Shown: positions 48,806 through 58,370, counted from the first letter of the stretch. The stretch is DNA of 64,000 nucleotides from Streptomyces flaveus (GCF_014647675.1 NZ_BMPQ01000021.1:31705-95704); one strand, 5' to 3'. Notes: generated by a model from the letters alone, not told the origin. Made by a program: numbers and translations.

Positions 48806-49210
48806 ATGCCCCCCAAGGGACGTCAGGGCGCTGCCAAGAAGGTGCGCCGCAAGGAAAAGAAGAACGTCGCTCACGGCCACGCGCACATCAAGAGCACGTT
48901 CAACAACACCATCGTTTCGATCACCGACCCCACCGGCAACGTGATCTCCTGGGCCTCCGCCGGCCACGTCGGCTTCAAGGGCTCGCGCAAGTCGACCCCC
49001 TTCGCCGCGCAGATGGCCGCCGAGTCGGCCGCCCGCCGCGCGCAGGAGCACGGCATGCGCAAGGTGGACGTGTTCGTCAAGGGCCCGGGTTCGGGTCGTG
49101 AGACCGCCATCCGTTCGCTTCAGGCGACCGGTCTTGAGGTCGGCTCCATCCAGGACGTCACGCCCACCCCGCACAACGGCTGCCGTCCGCCGAAGCGCCG
49201 TCGCGTCTGA
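48806..49210 (+). CDS. rpsK: 30S ribosomal protein S11
   Basis: 134 aa. 30S platform. HAHIKSTFNNTIVSITD, KGSRKSTPFAAQMAAE and the C-terminal HNGCRPPKRRRV are typical. No rpsD follows; rpoA is next after a UUCG hairpin. Confidence 0.98.
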   Translation: MPPKGRQGAAKKVRRKEKKNVAHGHAHIKSTFNNTIVSITDPTGNVISWASAGHVGFKGSRKSTPFAAQMAAESAARRAQEHGMRKVDVFVKGPGSGRETAIRSLQATGLEVGSIQDVTPTPHNGCRPPKRRRV

Positions 49211-49242
49211 CCTGACGTACGGCTGCTTGGTCTGAGGTTTTC

Positions 49243-49274
49243 GGGCGGTATGGCTCTTCGGAGCCGTATCGCCC
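49243..49274 (+). terminator. UUCG hairpin between rpsK and rpoA
   Basis: A 14-bp stem with two G-T pairs and a TTCG tetraloop (49257-49260) lies in the 124-nt gap. It may attenuate or process transcripts rather than stop them fully. Confidence 0.6.
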
Positions 49275-49334
49275 GTACCCTTGCAATACATCAGGGCGTC
49301 AAATAGCGGGCGCCCCTGACAGAAGGAACGCAAC

Positions 49335-50357
49335 ATGCTGATTGCTCAGCGTCCCTCGTTGACCGAAGAGGTCGTCGACGAATTCCGCTCCCGGTTCGTG
49401 ATCGAGCCGCTGGAGCCGGGCTTCGGTTACACCCTCGGCAACTCCCTGCGTCGTACTCTCCTGTCGTCGATTCCCGGAGCTGCTGTCACCAGCATCCGTA
49501 TCGACGGTGTCCTGCACGAGTTCACCACCGTGCCGGGCGTCAAGGAGGACGTCACCGACCTGATCCTCAACATCAAGCAGCTGGTCGTCTCCTCGGAGCA
49601 CGACGAGCCTGTGGTGATGTACCTGCGCAAGCAGGGGCCGGGTCTGGTGACCGCCGCCGACATCGCGCCGCCGGCCGGTGTCGAGGTGCACAACCCGGAT
49701 CTGGTTCTTGCCACGCTCAACGGCAAGGGCAAGCTGGAGATGGAGCTCACGGTCGAGCGTGGCCGTGGTTATGTCTCCGCCGTGCAGAACAAGCAGGTCG
49801 GTCAGGAGATCGGGCGTATTCCGGTCGACTCGATCTACTCGCCGGTGCTCAAGGTCACGTACAAGGTCGAGGCCACGCGTGTCGAGCAGCGCACCGACTT
49901 CGACAAGCTGATCGTCGACGTCGAGACCAAGCAGGCGATGCGTCCGCGTGACGCGATGGCTTCCGCCGGTAAGACGCTGGTCGAGCTGTTCGGTCTGGCC
50001 CGTGAGCTCAACATCGACGCCGAGGGCATCGACATGGGCCCGTCGCCGACGGACGCAGCCCTCGCCGCCGATCTGGCGCTGCCGATCGAGGAGCTGGAGC
50101 TCACCGTCCGGTCGTACAACTGCCTCAAGCGCGAGGGCATCCACTCCGTGGGTGAGCTCGTGGCGCGTTCCGAGGCCGACCTGCTCGACATCCGTAACTT
50201 CGGTGCGAAGTCCATCGACGAGGTCAAGGCGAAGCTGAACGGGATGGGTCTGGCCCTGAAGGACAGCCCGCCCGGATTCGACCCGACCGCTGCGGCGGAC
50301 GCCTTTGGCGCCGATGACGACGCGGATGCCGGTTTCGTCGAGACCGAGCAGTACTAG
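49335..50357 (+). CDS. rpoA: DNA-directed RNA polymerase subunit alpha
   Basis: 340 aa. The N-terminal assembly domain (GNSLRRTLLSSIPGAAV) and the C-terminal DNA/activator-binding domain (VRSYNCLKREGIHSVGEL, IRNFGAKSIDEVKAKL) are complete; the tail is acidic. Confidence 0.98.
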   Translation: MLIAQRPSLTEEVVDEFRSRFVIEPLEPGFGYTLGNSLRRTLLSSIPGAAVTSIRIDGVLHEFTTVPGVKEDVTDLILNIKQLVVSSEHDEPVVMYLRKQGPGLVTAADIAPPAGVEVHNPDLVLATLNGKGKLEMELTVERGRGYVSAVQNKQVGQEIGRIPVDSIYSPVLKVTYKVEATRVEQRTDFDKLIVDVETKQAMRPRDAMASAGKTLVELFGLARELNIDAEGIDMGPSPTDAALAADLALPIEELELTVRSYNCLKREGIHSVGELVARSEADLLDIRNFGAKSIDEVKAKLNGMGLALKDSPPGFDPTAAADAFGADDDADAGFVETEQY

Positions 50358-50390
50358 TCGCTCCGCGAGTAGGCCGGATTTTTGACTGCG

Positions 50391-50441
50391 GGTCCGCTGT
50401 GGCTGGTCGCGCAGTTCCCCGCGCCCCTGAAGGGGCGCGGG
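50391..50441 (+). repeat. Dispersed Streptomyces repeat with terminator hairpin
   Basis: It contains GGCTGGTCGCGCAGTTCCCC followed by a 10-bp stem (50418-50427/50432-50441) with a TGAA loop. Same family as 54363-54406, 58371-58400 and 58651-58690. It probably ends rpoA transcripts in part. Confidence 0.7.
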
Positions 50442-50550
50442 TGCTCCGGGCGCCTTGAAAAGGGTGCCCGGATCTCCGACAGGCGACCGCCTGCTCGGAT
50501 ACTGACCTCGGTACCTAGTACGGCCGGGGCAGACACCTAGGAGAAGAACC

Positions 50551-51087
50551 ATGCCGAAGCCCGCCAAGGGTGCCCGTCTGGGCGGCGGTGCCGCGCACGA
50601 GAAGCTGCTTCTTGCGAACCTTGCGAAGGCGCTGTTCGAGCACGGTCGTATCACCACGACCGAGGCGAAGGCCCGCCGGCTGCGGCCGTACGCCGAGCGT
50701 CTGGTCACCAAGGCGAAGAAGGGCGACCTTCACAACCGCCGTCAGGTGCTCCAGGTCATCACGGACAAGAGCATCGTGCACACGCTCTTCACCGAGATCG
50801 GCCCGCGGTACGAGAACCGTCCGGGTGGCTACACCCGTATCACCAAGATCGGTAACCGCCGGGGCGACAACGCGCCCATGGCTGTCATCGAGCTGGTGGA
50901 GGCGCTGACCGTGGCCCAGGAGGCCACCGGTGAGGCCGAGGCGGCCACCAAGCGTGCCGTCAAGGAGGACGCCTTCAAGAAGGAAGACGTTCTCAAGAAG
51001 GACGAGGCCGCTGAGGCCGAGGCCGAAGAGGTCGTCGAGGACGCGAAGCCGGCTGCTGCCGAGGGCGACGAGTCCAAGGACGCCTGA
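50551..51087 (+). CDS. rplQ: 50S ribosomal protein L17
   Basis: 178 aa. The core (KLLLANLAKALFEHGRITTT, FTEIGPRYENRPGGYTRI) fills the first ~125 residues. The remaining ~50 form an acidic/Lys-rich tail not found in the 127-aa E. coli protein. Confidence 0.98.
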   Translation: MPKPAKGARLGGGAAHEKLLLANLAKALFEHGRITTTEAKARRLRPYAERLVTKAKKGDLHNRRQVLQVITDKSIVHTLFTEIGPRYENRPGGYTRITKIGNRRGDNAPMAVIELVEALTVAQEATGEAEAATKRAVKEDAFKKEDVLKKDEAAEAEAEEVVEDAKPAAAEGDESKDA

Positions 51088-51106
51088 GGTTTCACCTCGC
51101 GTCGAG

Positions 51107-51138
51107 CGGGTCCGCCCCTCCGGGGGCGGGCCCGTTTT
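51107..51138 (+). terminator. rplQ terminator
   Basis: A 12-bp stem with one T-G pair (51107-51118/51123-51134), a TCCG loop and trailing TTTT, 20 nt past rplQ and just before truA. Confidence 0.85.
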
Positions 51139-51161
51139 CGTGTTCCTGAAAGGATCCAGGT

Positions 51162-52019
51162 GTGAGTGACGAGGTAGAGCCCGGGTTCGTACGGGTGCGG
51201 CTTGATCTTTCGTATGACGGGAGCGCGTTCTCCGGGTGGGCCAAGCAGGCCGGGGGGCGGCGGACCGTGCAGGGGGAGATCGAGGACGCGCTGCGTACGG
51301 TGACGCGGTCGCGGGAGGTGACGTACGAGCTGACCGTGGCCGGGCGGACCGATGCAGGGGTGCATGCGCGGGGGCAGGTGGCGCATGTCGATCTGCCCGA
51401 AGGGCTGTGGGCCGAGCATCGGGAGAAGCTGCTCAAGCGGCTGGCCGGGCGGTTGCCGAAGGATGTGCGGGTGTGGTCGCTGCGGGAGGCGCCCAGCGGC
51501 TTCAACGCCCGTTTCTCGGCGGTCTGGCGGCGATACGCCTATCGCGTCACCGACAACCCGGGTGGCGTCGATCCGCTGCTGCGCAGCCACGTCCTCTGGC
51601 ACGACTGGCCGCTCGATGTCGGCGCGATGAACGAGGCGGCGCGGCCGCTGCTCGGGGAGCACGACTTCGCCGCGTACTGCAAGAAGCGGGACGGGGCGAC
51701 GACCATTCGTACGCTTCAGGAGCTGAGCCTTGCGCGGGGGGCGGACGGAGTGATCACCGCCACGGTGCGGGCCGATGCCTTCTGCCACAACATGGTGCGG
51801 TCGCTGATCGGGGCGCTGCTGTTCGTGGGGGACGGACATCGCGGTCCCGACTGGCCGGGGAAGGTGCTCGCCGCCGGGGTGCGGGACTCCGCCGTGCATG
51901 TCGTACGGCCGCACGGGCTGACGCTGGAGGAAGTCGGGTACCCGGCGGACGAGTTGCTGGCGGCGCGGAACAAAGAGGCGCGGAACCGGCGGTCGTTGCC
52001 GGGGGCGGGGTGTTGCTGA
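51162..52019 (+). CDS. truA: tRNA pseudouridine(38-40) synthase TruA
   Basis: 285 aa with a GTG start. It modifies U38-40 in anticodon arms. The catalytic D64 is in AGRTDAGVHA; SAFSGWAKQ and the RADAFCHNMVRSLIGAL segment are typical. Located after rplQ as in many bacteria; convergent with the next gene. Confidence 0.96.
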   Translation: MSDEVEPGFVRVRLDLSYDGSAFSGWAKQAGGRRTVQGEIEDALRTVTRSREVTYELTVAGRTDAGVHARGQVAHVDLPEGLWAEHREKLLKRLAGRLPKDVRVWSLREAPSGFNARFSAVWRRYAYRVTDNPGGVDPLLRSHVLWHDWPLDVGAMNEAARPLLGEHDFAAYCKKRDGATTIRTLQELSLARGADGVITATVRADAFCHNMVRSLIGALLFVGDGHRGPDWPGKVLAAGVRDSAVHVVRPHGLTLEEVGYPADELLAARNKEARNRRSLPGAGCC

Positions 52020-52146
52020 AGGGAGAGCGGGGGTTGGTTGTCGGCGGTGGTCGCCCGTGGGGGCCACCGCCTTCCCGTTGCCCGCGTACTGCCCGGCGCC
52101 GTGTTCAGCCGTCGCCGTCGCCCCGGGCTCAACTCCCCGCGGATTC

Positions 52147-53019
52147 CTACTCGTTGGCCGCGGCCGAAGCCTGCGCCTCGCCCCGGCGGCGGATCTGGCG
52201 GAAGGTGAACTCCGCGAGGTCGTCACCGGTGGAGAAGACCTTGGTGTCCTTCTGGGTCACGTCCTTGCCGTTGGTGAAGCCGGCGACCGTGAAGTAGGCG
52301 TAGCGGCCGTACGAGTTGGTCGTCGAGCGGCAGACCGCCGCGCGGCAGAAGGCGGGGACGCCGTCGCCCGACAGCGACTGGACGACGCTCTTGGTGTCCG
52401 CGTCGTTCTTGGCCTTGGCCGCCTGGGCCTCGGTGTCGAAGAGGGCCACGCCGACCGTCACCGCCACACCGTTCAGGGAGTACGTGACGCGCATCAGCCG
52501 CGTGCAGTCGTTCTTCGTGAGGACCGTGCCGAGCGTGCCCTGGACGGCCGACGCGCAGTCCTTCGTGGACGCGGTCTTGCCCTTCTCATAGCGGGACTCG
52601 CCCATCGTCAGCCGCGAACCGGGGAAGAGGATGTCCGGGCTGAGCGGCGCCGTGTCCTTCTTCGCGCTGGAGATGAAGTCCTTCGGGTCCAGCGGGGGAG
52701 GCGCCGAGGTCTCCGCGAACGAAGGGCCGGGGCTGGTGGTGTCCGGCGGGATGTCCGAGGTGGCGGGCAGGTCGGAGGCAGGCTGGTTCACCACCTGGCC
52801 GTCGTTGCCGTCGGCCGAGACCACGGCCACGGCGACGGCCGCGCCTATCGCGACCGTGGCGAGCGCGCCGCCGCCGACCATCAGCCATCTGCGGCGCCGG
52901 TTGCGCGATTCGGACGCCTCGGCGAGCGCCGCCCAGTCGGGGGTCTGGTTTCCCCACTGCGGCGGCTGAGAACCCGATCCCCCGGGACCCCACTGAGGTC
53001 CCCCCTGCCCAAAGCTCAT
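52147..53019 (-). CDS. Actinobacterial single-pass membrane protein, function unknown
   Basis: 290 aa from the ATG at 53019 (an ATG at 53028 is also in frame). A cytoplasmic Gly/Gln/Trp-rich head, an Arg patch (RNRRRRW), one membrane helix (about 45-68), a Pro/Ser/Thr-rich stretch, then an extracellular domain with paired Cys (TKDCASAVQG, TKNDCTRLM, FCRAAVCRS) that may form disulfides. No family is recognised. Confidence 0.82.
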   Translation of the reverse strand: MSFGQGGPQWGPGGSGSQPPQWGNQTPDWAALAEASESRNRRRRWLMVGGGALATVAIGAAVAVAVVSADGNDGQVVNQPASDLPATSDIPPDTTSPGPSFAETSAPPPLDPKDFISSAKKDTAPLSPDILFPGSRLTMGESRYEKGKTASTKDCASAVQGTLGTVLTKNDCTRLMRVTYSLNGVAVTVGVALFDTEAQAAKAKNDADTKSVVQSLSGDGVPAFCRAAVCRSTTNSYGRYAYFTVAGFTNGKDVTQKDTKVFSTGDDLAEFTFRQIRRRGEAQASAAANE

Positions 53020-53097
53020 GGGGCGCATCTTATGACAGGACAAGGCGTCTACTGGTACCACAGCGGTAACAGTGGTAACCCTCGGCCCCCGCGCGTT

Positions 53098-53127
53098 TTG
53101 ACCCGTGTGGGCCGCCGGAGCTATTCT
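53098..53127 (+). promoter_or_regulatory. Candidate rplM-rpsI promoter
   Basis: TTGACC, an 18-nt spacer and TATTCT, one of the best promoter matches here; the leader would be about 175 nt. Confidence 0.65.
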
Positions 53128-53310
53128 TGCCCTTCGTTATGTGTATTGGCTTGCTCATTCTCACGTGAGAGGCCCTTACACCGGTCCACCGGGGCCGATG
53201 ACCAGCGATCTGCATGCGGTTGCGTCGCCGCCGTGCGGTCAGGGCTGTCGTGATCGTCCGTGGTGGCCTTGTCAGGACCCCACTCACTGAAGAAGCGAAG
53301 GCTACGAACC

Positions 53311-53754
53311 GTGCGTACGTACAGCCCCAAGCCCGGCGACATCACTCGCCAGTGGCACGTCATCGATGCCCGGGACGTCGTTCTCGGCCGTCTGGCGACC
53401 ACCGCTGCCACCCTTCTGCGCGGCAAGCACAAGCCGATCTACGCTCCGCACGTCGACGCTGGTGACTTCGTCATCATCATCAACGCGGACAAGGTCCACC
53501 TGTCCGGCAACAAGCGGACCCAGAAGCTGGCGTACCGCCACTCCGGGTACCCGGGTGGTCTGCGCTCCGTCCGTTACGACGAGCTGCTGGACAAGAACCC
53601 CGAGAAGGCGGTCGAGAAGGCCGTCAAGGGCATGCTCCCGAAGAACACCCTGGGCCGTCAGATGCTCTCGAAGCTGAAGGTCTACAGGGGTGACCAGCAC
53701 CCGCACGGCGCGCAGCAGCCGCAGCCGTACGAGATCACCCAGGTCGCGCAGTAA
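53311..53754 (+). CDS. rplM: 50S ribosomal protein L13
   Basis: 147 aa from the GTG at 53311 after GAAGG. An early assembly protein. ARDVVLGRLATTAATLLRGK and the HSGYPGGLR / MLPKNTLGRQML motifs are diagnostic. Paired with rpsI. Confidence 0.98.
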   Translation: MRTYSPKPGDITRQWHVIDARDVVLGRLATTAATLLRGKHKPIYAPHVDAGDFVIIINADKVHLSGNKRTQKLAYRHSGYPGGLRSVRYDELLDKNPEKAVEKAVKGMLPKNTLGRQMLSKLKVYRGDQHPHGAQQPQPYEITQVAQ

Positions 53755-53796
53755 GTCCGGCCACCCCTAAGACCAGAAGAGAATCTGAGGAGAATC

Positions 53797-54324
53797 GTGG
53801 CCGAGACCACTACCGAGCAGCCGGTCGAAGAGACCGAGACCGAGCTCGTCGACATCGAGCAGTACACCACCGAGTCCGAGGTCCCCGTCGAGGGCGAGTA
53901 CACCTCGGAGTCCCTGGCCTCCCGCTTCGGCGAGCCGCAGCCGGCCGCCGGACTGGGCCGCCGCAAGAACGCCATCGCCCGCGTCCGGATCGTTCCGGGC
54001 TCCGGCAAGTGGAAGATCAACGGTCGCACCCTTGAGGACTACTTCCCCAACAAGGTGCACCAGCAGGAAGTCAACGAGCCCTTCAAGGTGCTCGAGCTCG
54101 ACGACCGTTACGACGTTGTCGCCCGCATCTCGGGTGGCGGCGTCTCCGGCCAGGCCGGCGCCCTGCGCCTCGGTGTGGCCCGCGCGCTGAACGAGGCGGA
54201 CGTGGACAACAACCGCGGCGCCCTGAAGAAGGCCGGCTTCCTCCGCCGCGACGACCGTGCGGTCGAGCGCAAGAAGGCCGGTCTGAAGAAGGCCCGCAAG
54301 GCGCCGCAGTACAGCAAGCGGTAA
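53797..54324 (+). CDS. rpsI: 30S ribosomal protein S9
   Basis: 175 aa with a GTG start. The C-terminal tail ends in QYSKR and reaches the P site. The core starts near GLGRRKNAIARVRIVPG (about 50); the first ~48 residues are an acidic Thr/Glu-rich extension. Confidence 0.98.
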   Translation: MAETTTEQPVEETETELVDIEQYTTESEVPVEGEYTSESLASRFGEPQPAAGLGRRKNAIARVRIVPGSGKWKINGRTLEDYFPNKVHQQEVNEPFKVLELDDRYDVVARISGGGVSGQAGALRLGVARALNEADVDNNRGALKKAGFLRRDDRAVERKKAGLKKARKAPQYSKR

Positions 54325-54362
54325 CGCTCCGCTGAGGGGCTGGGTTATCAGCTGCGGGTTCG

Positions 54363-54473
54363 TTGTGGCTGGTCGCGCAGTTCCCCCGCGCCCCTTCGGG
54401 GCGCGGCCCTGTGCCCCGTACGGGGCACCGCACGCAGCATCCGCCCCGGCGGCACTCCTGTGCCGCCGGGGCG
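54363..54473 (+). terminator. rpsI terminator region with dispersed repeat
   Basis: It includes GGCTGGTCGCGCAGTTCCCC-type repeat sequence with a 9-bp stem (54386-54394/54398-54406), then a second perfect 13-bp stem (54442-54454/54461-54473). Confidence 0.75.
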
Positions 54474-54611
54474 TGGCGTTTACGGCAAGTAGCACTTATC
54501 GCGGCCTTACGTCACCGTCCATCAGCCTGGGAACTGGGGATACTCGTGAGCAAGGCCTTACCTGGACACTCGGCTTGAGCCGCAATTTCTGAGCATGTTC
54601 GGAGGACACCA

Positions 54612-55973
54612 GTGGGACGACTCTTCGGCACGGACGGCGTGCGCGGTGTTGCCAACGCGGACCTGACGGCTGAGCTGGCGCTCGGCCTGTCCGTCGCGGC
54701 GGCGCACGTACTGGCCGAGGCGGGCACCTTCGAGGGCCACCGGCCCACGGCGGTGGTCGGGCGGGACCCACGGGCGTCCGGGGAGTTCCTGGAGGCCGCC
54801 GTGGTCGCCGGCCTCGCCAGCGCGGGCGTGGACGTACTGCGCGTGGGCGTGCTGCCGACGCCGGCGGTGGCGTACCTCACCGGCGCACTCGGCGCCGACC
54901 TCGGCGTGATGCTCTCCGCCAGCCACAACGCCATGCCCGACAACGGCATCAAGTTCTTCGAGCGCGGCGGCCACAAACTCGCCGACCAGCTGGAGGACCG
55001 GATCGAGGCCGTGTACGAGGAGCACCGCACCGGGGCTCCCTGGGACCGGCCCACCGGTGCGGGCGTCGGGCGCGTCCGGACGTACGAGGAGGGGTTCGAG
55101 CGGTACGTCGCCCACCTCATCACGGCGGTTCCGAACCGTCTGGACGGTTTGAAGGTCGTCCTCGACGAGGCGCACGGCGCCGCCGCCCGGGTCTCGCCCG
55201 AGGCCTTCATCCGGGCGGGCGCCGAGGTCGTCACCATCGGCGCCGAGCCGGACGGCCTGAACATCAACGCCGGGTGCGGCTCCACGCACCTGGGTCTGTT
55301 GCAGGCAGCCGTGGTCGAGCACGGCGCCGACCTGGGCATCGCGCACGACGGCGACGCCGACCGCTGCCTCGCCGTGGACCACACGGGCGCCGAGATCGAC
55401 GGGGACCAGATCCTGGCCGTACTCGCGCTGGCGATGCGGGAGCGTTCCGCACTGCGCTCCGACACCGTGGTCGCGACGGTCATGTCCAACCTGGGCTTCA
55501 AGCTGGCCATGGAGCGTGAGGGACTCTCCCTGGTACAGACGGCAGTTGGTGACCGTTACGTACTGGAGGAGATGAAGAAGCACGACTACGCGCTCGGCGG
55601 CGAGCAGTCCGGGCACGTGATCATCACGGACCACGCGACCACCGGCGACGGCACGCTGACCGGCCTGCTGCTGGCGGCCCGGATCGCCCAGACGGGACGT
55701 ACGCTCCAGGACCTCGCGTCCGTCATGGACCGGCTGCCGCAGGTACTGATCAATGTGCCGGACGTCGACAGGTCGCGGGTGAAGACCTCCGAGGAACTGG
55801 CGGCCGCGGTCGCCGATGCGGAGCGCGAACTCGGTTCCACGGGGCGGGTGTTGCTGCGTCCTTCGGGTACGGAGCCGCTGGTGCGGGTGATGGTGGAGGC
55901 TGCCGACCTCGATCAGGCACGGTCGGTGGCGGGGCGGCTCGCCGACGTGGTGAAGTCGGCGCTGGCCTGCTAG
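54612..55973 (+). CDS. glmM: Phosphoglucosamine mutase
   Basis: 453 aa with a GTG start. It converts glucosamine-6-P to glucosamine-1-P for UDP-GlcNAc. The phosphoserine S104 is in SASHNAMPDN, the Mg site in DGDADR (246-251), and the sugar/phosphate loops GEQSGH and RPSGTEPLVRVM. Its TAG stop shares the palindrome CTAG with the stop of the convergent DUF389 gene. Confidence 0.97.
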   Translation: MGRLFGTDGVRGVANADLTAELALGLSVAAAHVLAEAGTFEGHRPTAVVGRDPRASGEFLEAAVVAGLASAGVDVLRVGVLPTPAVAYLTGALGADLGVMLSASHNAMPDNGIKFFERGGHKLADQLEDRIEAVYEEHRTGAPWDRPTGAGVGRVRTYEEGFERYVAHLITAVPNRLDGLKVVLDEAHGAAARVSPEAFIRAGAEVVTIGAEPDGLNINAGCGSTHLGLLQAAVVEHGADLGIAHDGDADRCLAVDHTGAEIDGDQILAVLALAMRERSALRSDTVVATVMSNLGFKLAMEREGLSLVQTAVGDRYVLEEMKKHDYALGGEQSGHVIITDHATTGDGTLTGLLLAARIAQTGRTLQDLASVMDRLPQVLINVPDVDRSRVKTSEELAAAVADAERELGSTGRVLLRPSGTEPLVRVMVEAADLDQARSVAGRLADVVKSALAC

Positions 55974-56917
55974 GCCTGGGCCTTCTTGGCGTCTCGTTCA
56001 CGCTGCTTCGCCCAGAAGAACTTCTGGGCGAGCAGTGTGAGCGTGCCGGCGAGGATGATGCCGAGCAGGTTCAGGAGCAGTTGCTCGGTGGAGCCCCAGG
56101 TCTGCTTCGTGTCTCCGTAGCTCAGGGCCACCGCTGCGTTGGCGGCGGCCGGGACCGTCGTGACGGAGATCGCGACGCCGACCAGGAGGCCCGACTTGGC
56201 CGAGGTCAGCGAGAGGGTGCCGGCGATGCCCGCGAGGACGGCCACGATGAAGGAGAACGCGTCGGGCGCGTAGACGAAGGCGGTGTTGGGCCTCTCGGCG
56301 TCCAGTTGCTCCCTGCTGAAGAGCTCGATCGAGTCCATGAAGTAGCTGAAGACGACCGTCACCGCCATGGCGAAGGCGAAGCCCACCAGCAGCGCCATCG
56401 CCGAACGCAGCGCGAGCCGCGGAGCGCGCCGCACCAGCGCCGTGCACAGACCGGCCAGCGGCCCGAACTCCGGGCCCACCGCCATCGCGCCCACGATCAG
56501 GATCGCGTTGTCGAGGACCACACCGCAGGCCGCGATCATCGTGGCCAGTGTGATGAAGGCGATGTACGTGAACGAGAGTGTCGACTCCTCGTGGGTCGCG
56601 TCCGCCAGGTGTTCCCACAGGACCGCGTCCGCGCCCTCGCCCGGCGCGTCGTCGCGGGCCTTGTCGGCACGCTCCGACAGCGAGAGATCAATGTTCTCGA
56701 TGGCGATGGAGCCGCACTTGTCGATCTCCAACTCCCGCAGCTCACCGAGCAGTTCGTCGCCCGCCTCGCGCGCGACGTCGCACATCACCACATCCCCGGC
56801 GGGGTTGCGGGCAGCGCCCTGCATCACGACGAGATGCGTGGCGCCGACGGTCTTCTCGATCAGGCGGACCACGCTGTCGGTCTTGTCGGACGGCGTGATC
56901 AGGCGCAGATGCAGCAT
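55970..56917 (-). CDS. DUF389 integral membrane protein
   Basis: 315 aa. A soluble N-terminal domain (about 1-105, MLHLRLITPSDKTDSVVRLI) and about six membrane helices, with the DUF389 signature LDNAILIVGAMAVGPEFGPL. The function of the family is unknown. The start at 56917 is chosen by homology. Possibly in one transcript with coaA upstream (23-nt gap). Confidence 0.88.
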   Translation of the reverse strand: MLHLRLITPSDKTDSVVRLIEKTVGATHLVVMQGAARNPAGDVVMCDVAREAGDELLGELRELEIDKCGSIAIENIDLSLSERADKARDDAPGEGADAVLWEHLADATHEESTLSFTYIAFITLATMIAACGVVLDNAILIVGAMAVGPEFGPLAGLCTALVRRAPRLALRSAMALLVGFAFAMAVTVVFSYFMDSIELFSREQLDAERPNTAFVYAPDAFSFIVAVLAGIAGTLSLTSAKSGLLVGVAISVTTVPAAANAAVALSYGDTKQTWGSTEQLLLNLLGIILAGTLTLLAQKFFWAKQRERDAKKAQA

Positions 56918-56940
56918 TCCCGCAGCGTAGCCGGGCCCGG

Positions 56941-57930
56941 TTACAGCTTGCGCAGACTCAGACGCTGCACCTTGTGATCGGGGCCCTTGCGCAGGACGAG
57001 GGTGGCGCGGCCGCGCGTGGGGGCCACGTTCTCCAGCAGATTGACCTTGTTGATGGTCCGCCACATCGTACGGGCGTAGTCGAGGGCCTCCTCCTCGGAG
57101 ACCTGGGTGTACCTGCGGAAGTACGAGGACGGATTCTGGAAGGCCGTCTCGCGGAGCCTGCGGAAACGATTCAGGTACCAGCGCTCGATGTCCTCGGGAC
57201 GGGCGTCGACGTACACGCTGAAGTCGAAGTAGTCGGCGAGGCCCACGCGGGTGCGGCCGTCCTTGCCGGGCAGGGCGGGCTGGAGGACGTTCAGACCCTC
57301 GACGATCAGGATGTCGGGGCGGCGCACGGTGAGCCGCCTGCCCGGCACGATGTCGTAGATCAGGTGGGAGTAGACGGGCGCGGTGACCTCGTCCTTGCCG
57401 GCCTTGATGTCCGCGACGAAACGGGTCAGGGCGCGTCGGTCGTACGACTCCGGGAAGCCCTTGCGCGACATCAGGCCGCGCGCCTGGAGCTCCTTGGTCG
57501 GCAGCAGAAAGCCGTCCGTGGTGACCAGTTCGACGCGCGGATGCTCGGGCCAGCGGGACAGCAGGGCCTGGAGGAGACGCGCGACGGTCGACTTGCCGAC
57601 GGCCACGGAACCGGCGACCCCTATCACGAACGGGGTGCCGGACTGGGAGCCCTGCTCGCCGAGGAAGGTGTTCAGAGCGCCGCGCAGTCCGTCCGTGGCC
57701 TTCACGTACAGGTTCAGCAGCCGGGACAGCGGCAGGTAGATGTCCCGTACCTCGTCGAGGTCGATGACGTCGCCGAGGCCCCGCAGCTTCTCGACCTCGT
57801 CGGCGGTCAGCGGGAGCGGCGTCTTCTCGCGCAGCGCACTCCACTCTGCACGGGTGAGGTCGACGTAGGGAGTCGCCTCCGGCCTGGGCCGGTGGGCGCT
57901 CCGCGGGGACGTGGAGACCGAAGAGATCAC
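56941..57930 (-). CDS. coaA: Pantothenate kinase (type I, CoaA)
   Basis: 329 aa with a GTG start. First step of CoA synthesis. P-loop GVAGSVAVGKST (104-115), VTTDGFLLPTKEL, and RSEY-like SYDRRALTRF with IVEGLNVLQ. The ending FLRKGPDHKV-type (VLRKGPDHKVQRLSLRK) is typical. Confidence 0.96.
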   Translation of the reverse strand: MISSVSTSPRSAHRPRPEATPYVDLTRAEWSALREKTPLPLTADEVEKLRGLGDVIDLDEVRDIYLPLSRLLNLYVKATDGLRGALNTFLGEQGSQSGTPFVIGVAGSVAVGKSTVARLLQALLSRWPEHPRVELVTTDGFLLPTKELQARGLMSRKGFPESYDRRALTRFVADIKAGKDEVTAPVYSHLIYDIVPGRRLTVRRPDILIVEGLNVLQPALPGKDGRTRVGLADYFDFSVYVDARPEDIERWYLNRFRRLRETAFQNPSSYFRRYTQVSEEEALDYARTMWRTINKVNLLENVAPTRGRATLVLRKGPDHKVQRLSLRKL

Positions 57931-58095
57931 AGTCCATTGTCACGGGAGCGGGGGCGCATCGGCGGGTGGGGTCCGTCACGTCTGGCTGTGGACGAGTTGT
58001 GGGGGAAGTATGGACCTGCGGGGCGGGCGGGGATACGGTCCGGGCACCGGGGAGCGAGCCGCCTTCCGGGGTCTTTGGGGGTTTGGGGGTTTCGG

Positions 58096-58332
58096 ATGGC
58101 CGTGGCCATACGGATTCGTGATGCCGTACGACGAATATCTACGCGCGCTGACACGGACTTCGCGGGGCGAGTGAGCAGCGAGCTGGCGGCGGACCTGCCG
58201 GACGAGGACTTGGGGGAGTACCTCTACGACTGCATCGACCTGTACGAGATGGGCAGCAAGCCGCGGTGTGAGGAAGTGGAGTACCTGGAGTTGGTCCAGG
58301 ACGCCATAGAGCGGGTCGAGCGGGGGCGCTGA
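58096..58332 (+). CDS. Small conserved-looking acidic protein
   Basis: 78 aa from the ATG at 58096. The C-terminal two thirds (ELAADLPDEDLGEYLYDCID, RCEEVEYLELVQDAIERVER) have good coding bias and an amphipathic, acidic character. No family is recognised. The start is uncertain. Confidence 0.55.
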   Translation: MAVAIRIRDAVRRISTRADTDFAGRVSSELAADLPDEDLGEYLYDCIDLYEMGSKPRCEEVEYLELVQDAIERVERGR

Positions 58333-58370
58333 GCGCTGGCTTGAACGGTTTTCGGGTGCGGGTGTGTGGG

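Noticed and set aside
57911..58174. Alternative + strand frame overlapping the 78-aa ORF
   Set aside because: Gly/Trp-rich with no conserved look, overlaps coaA, and the other frame has better codon pattern.
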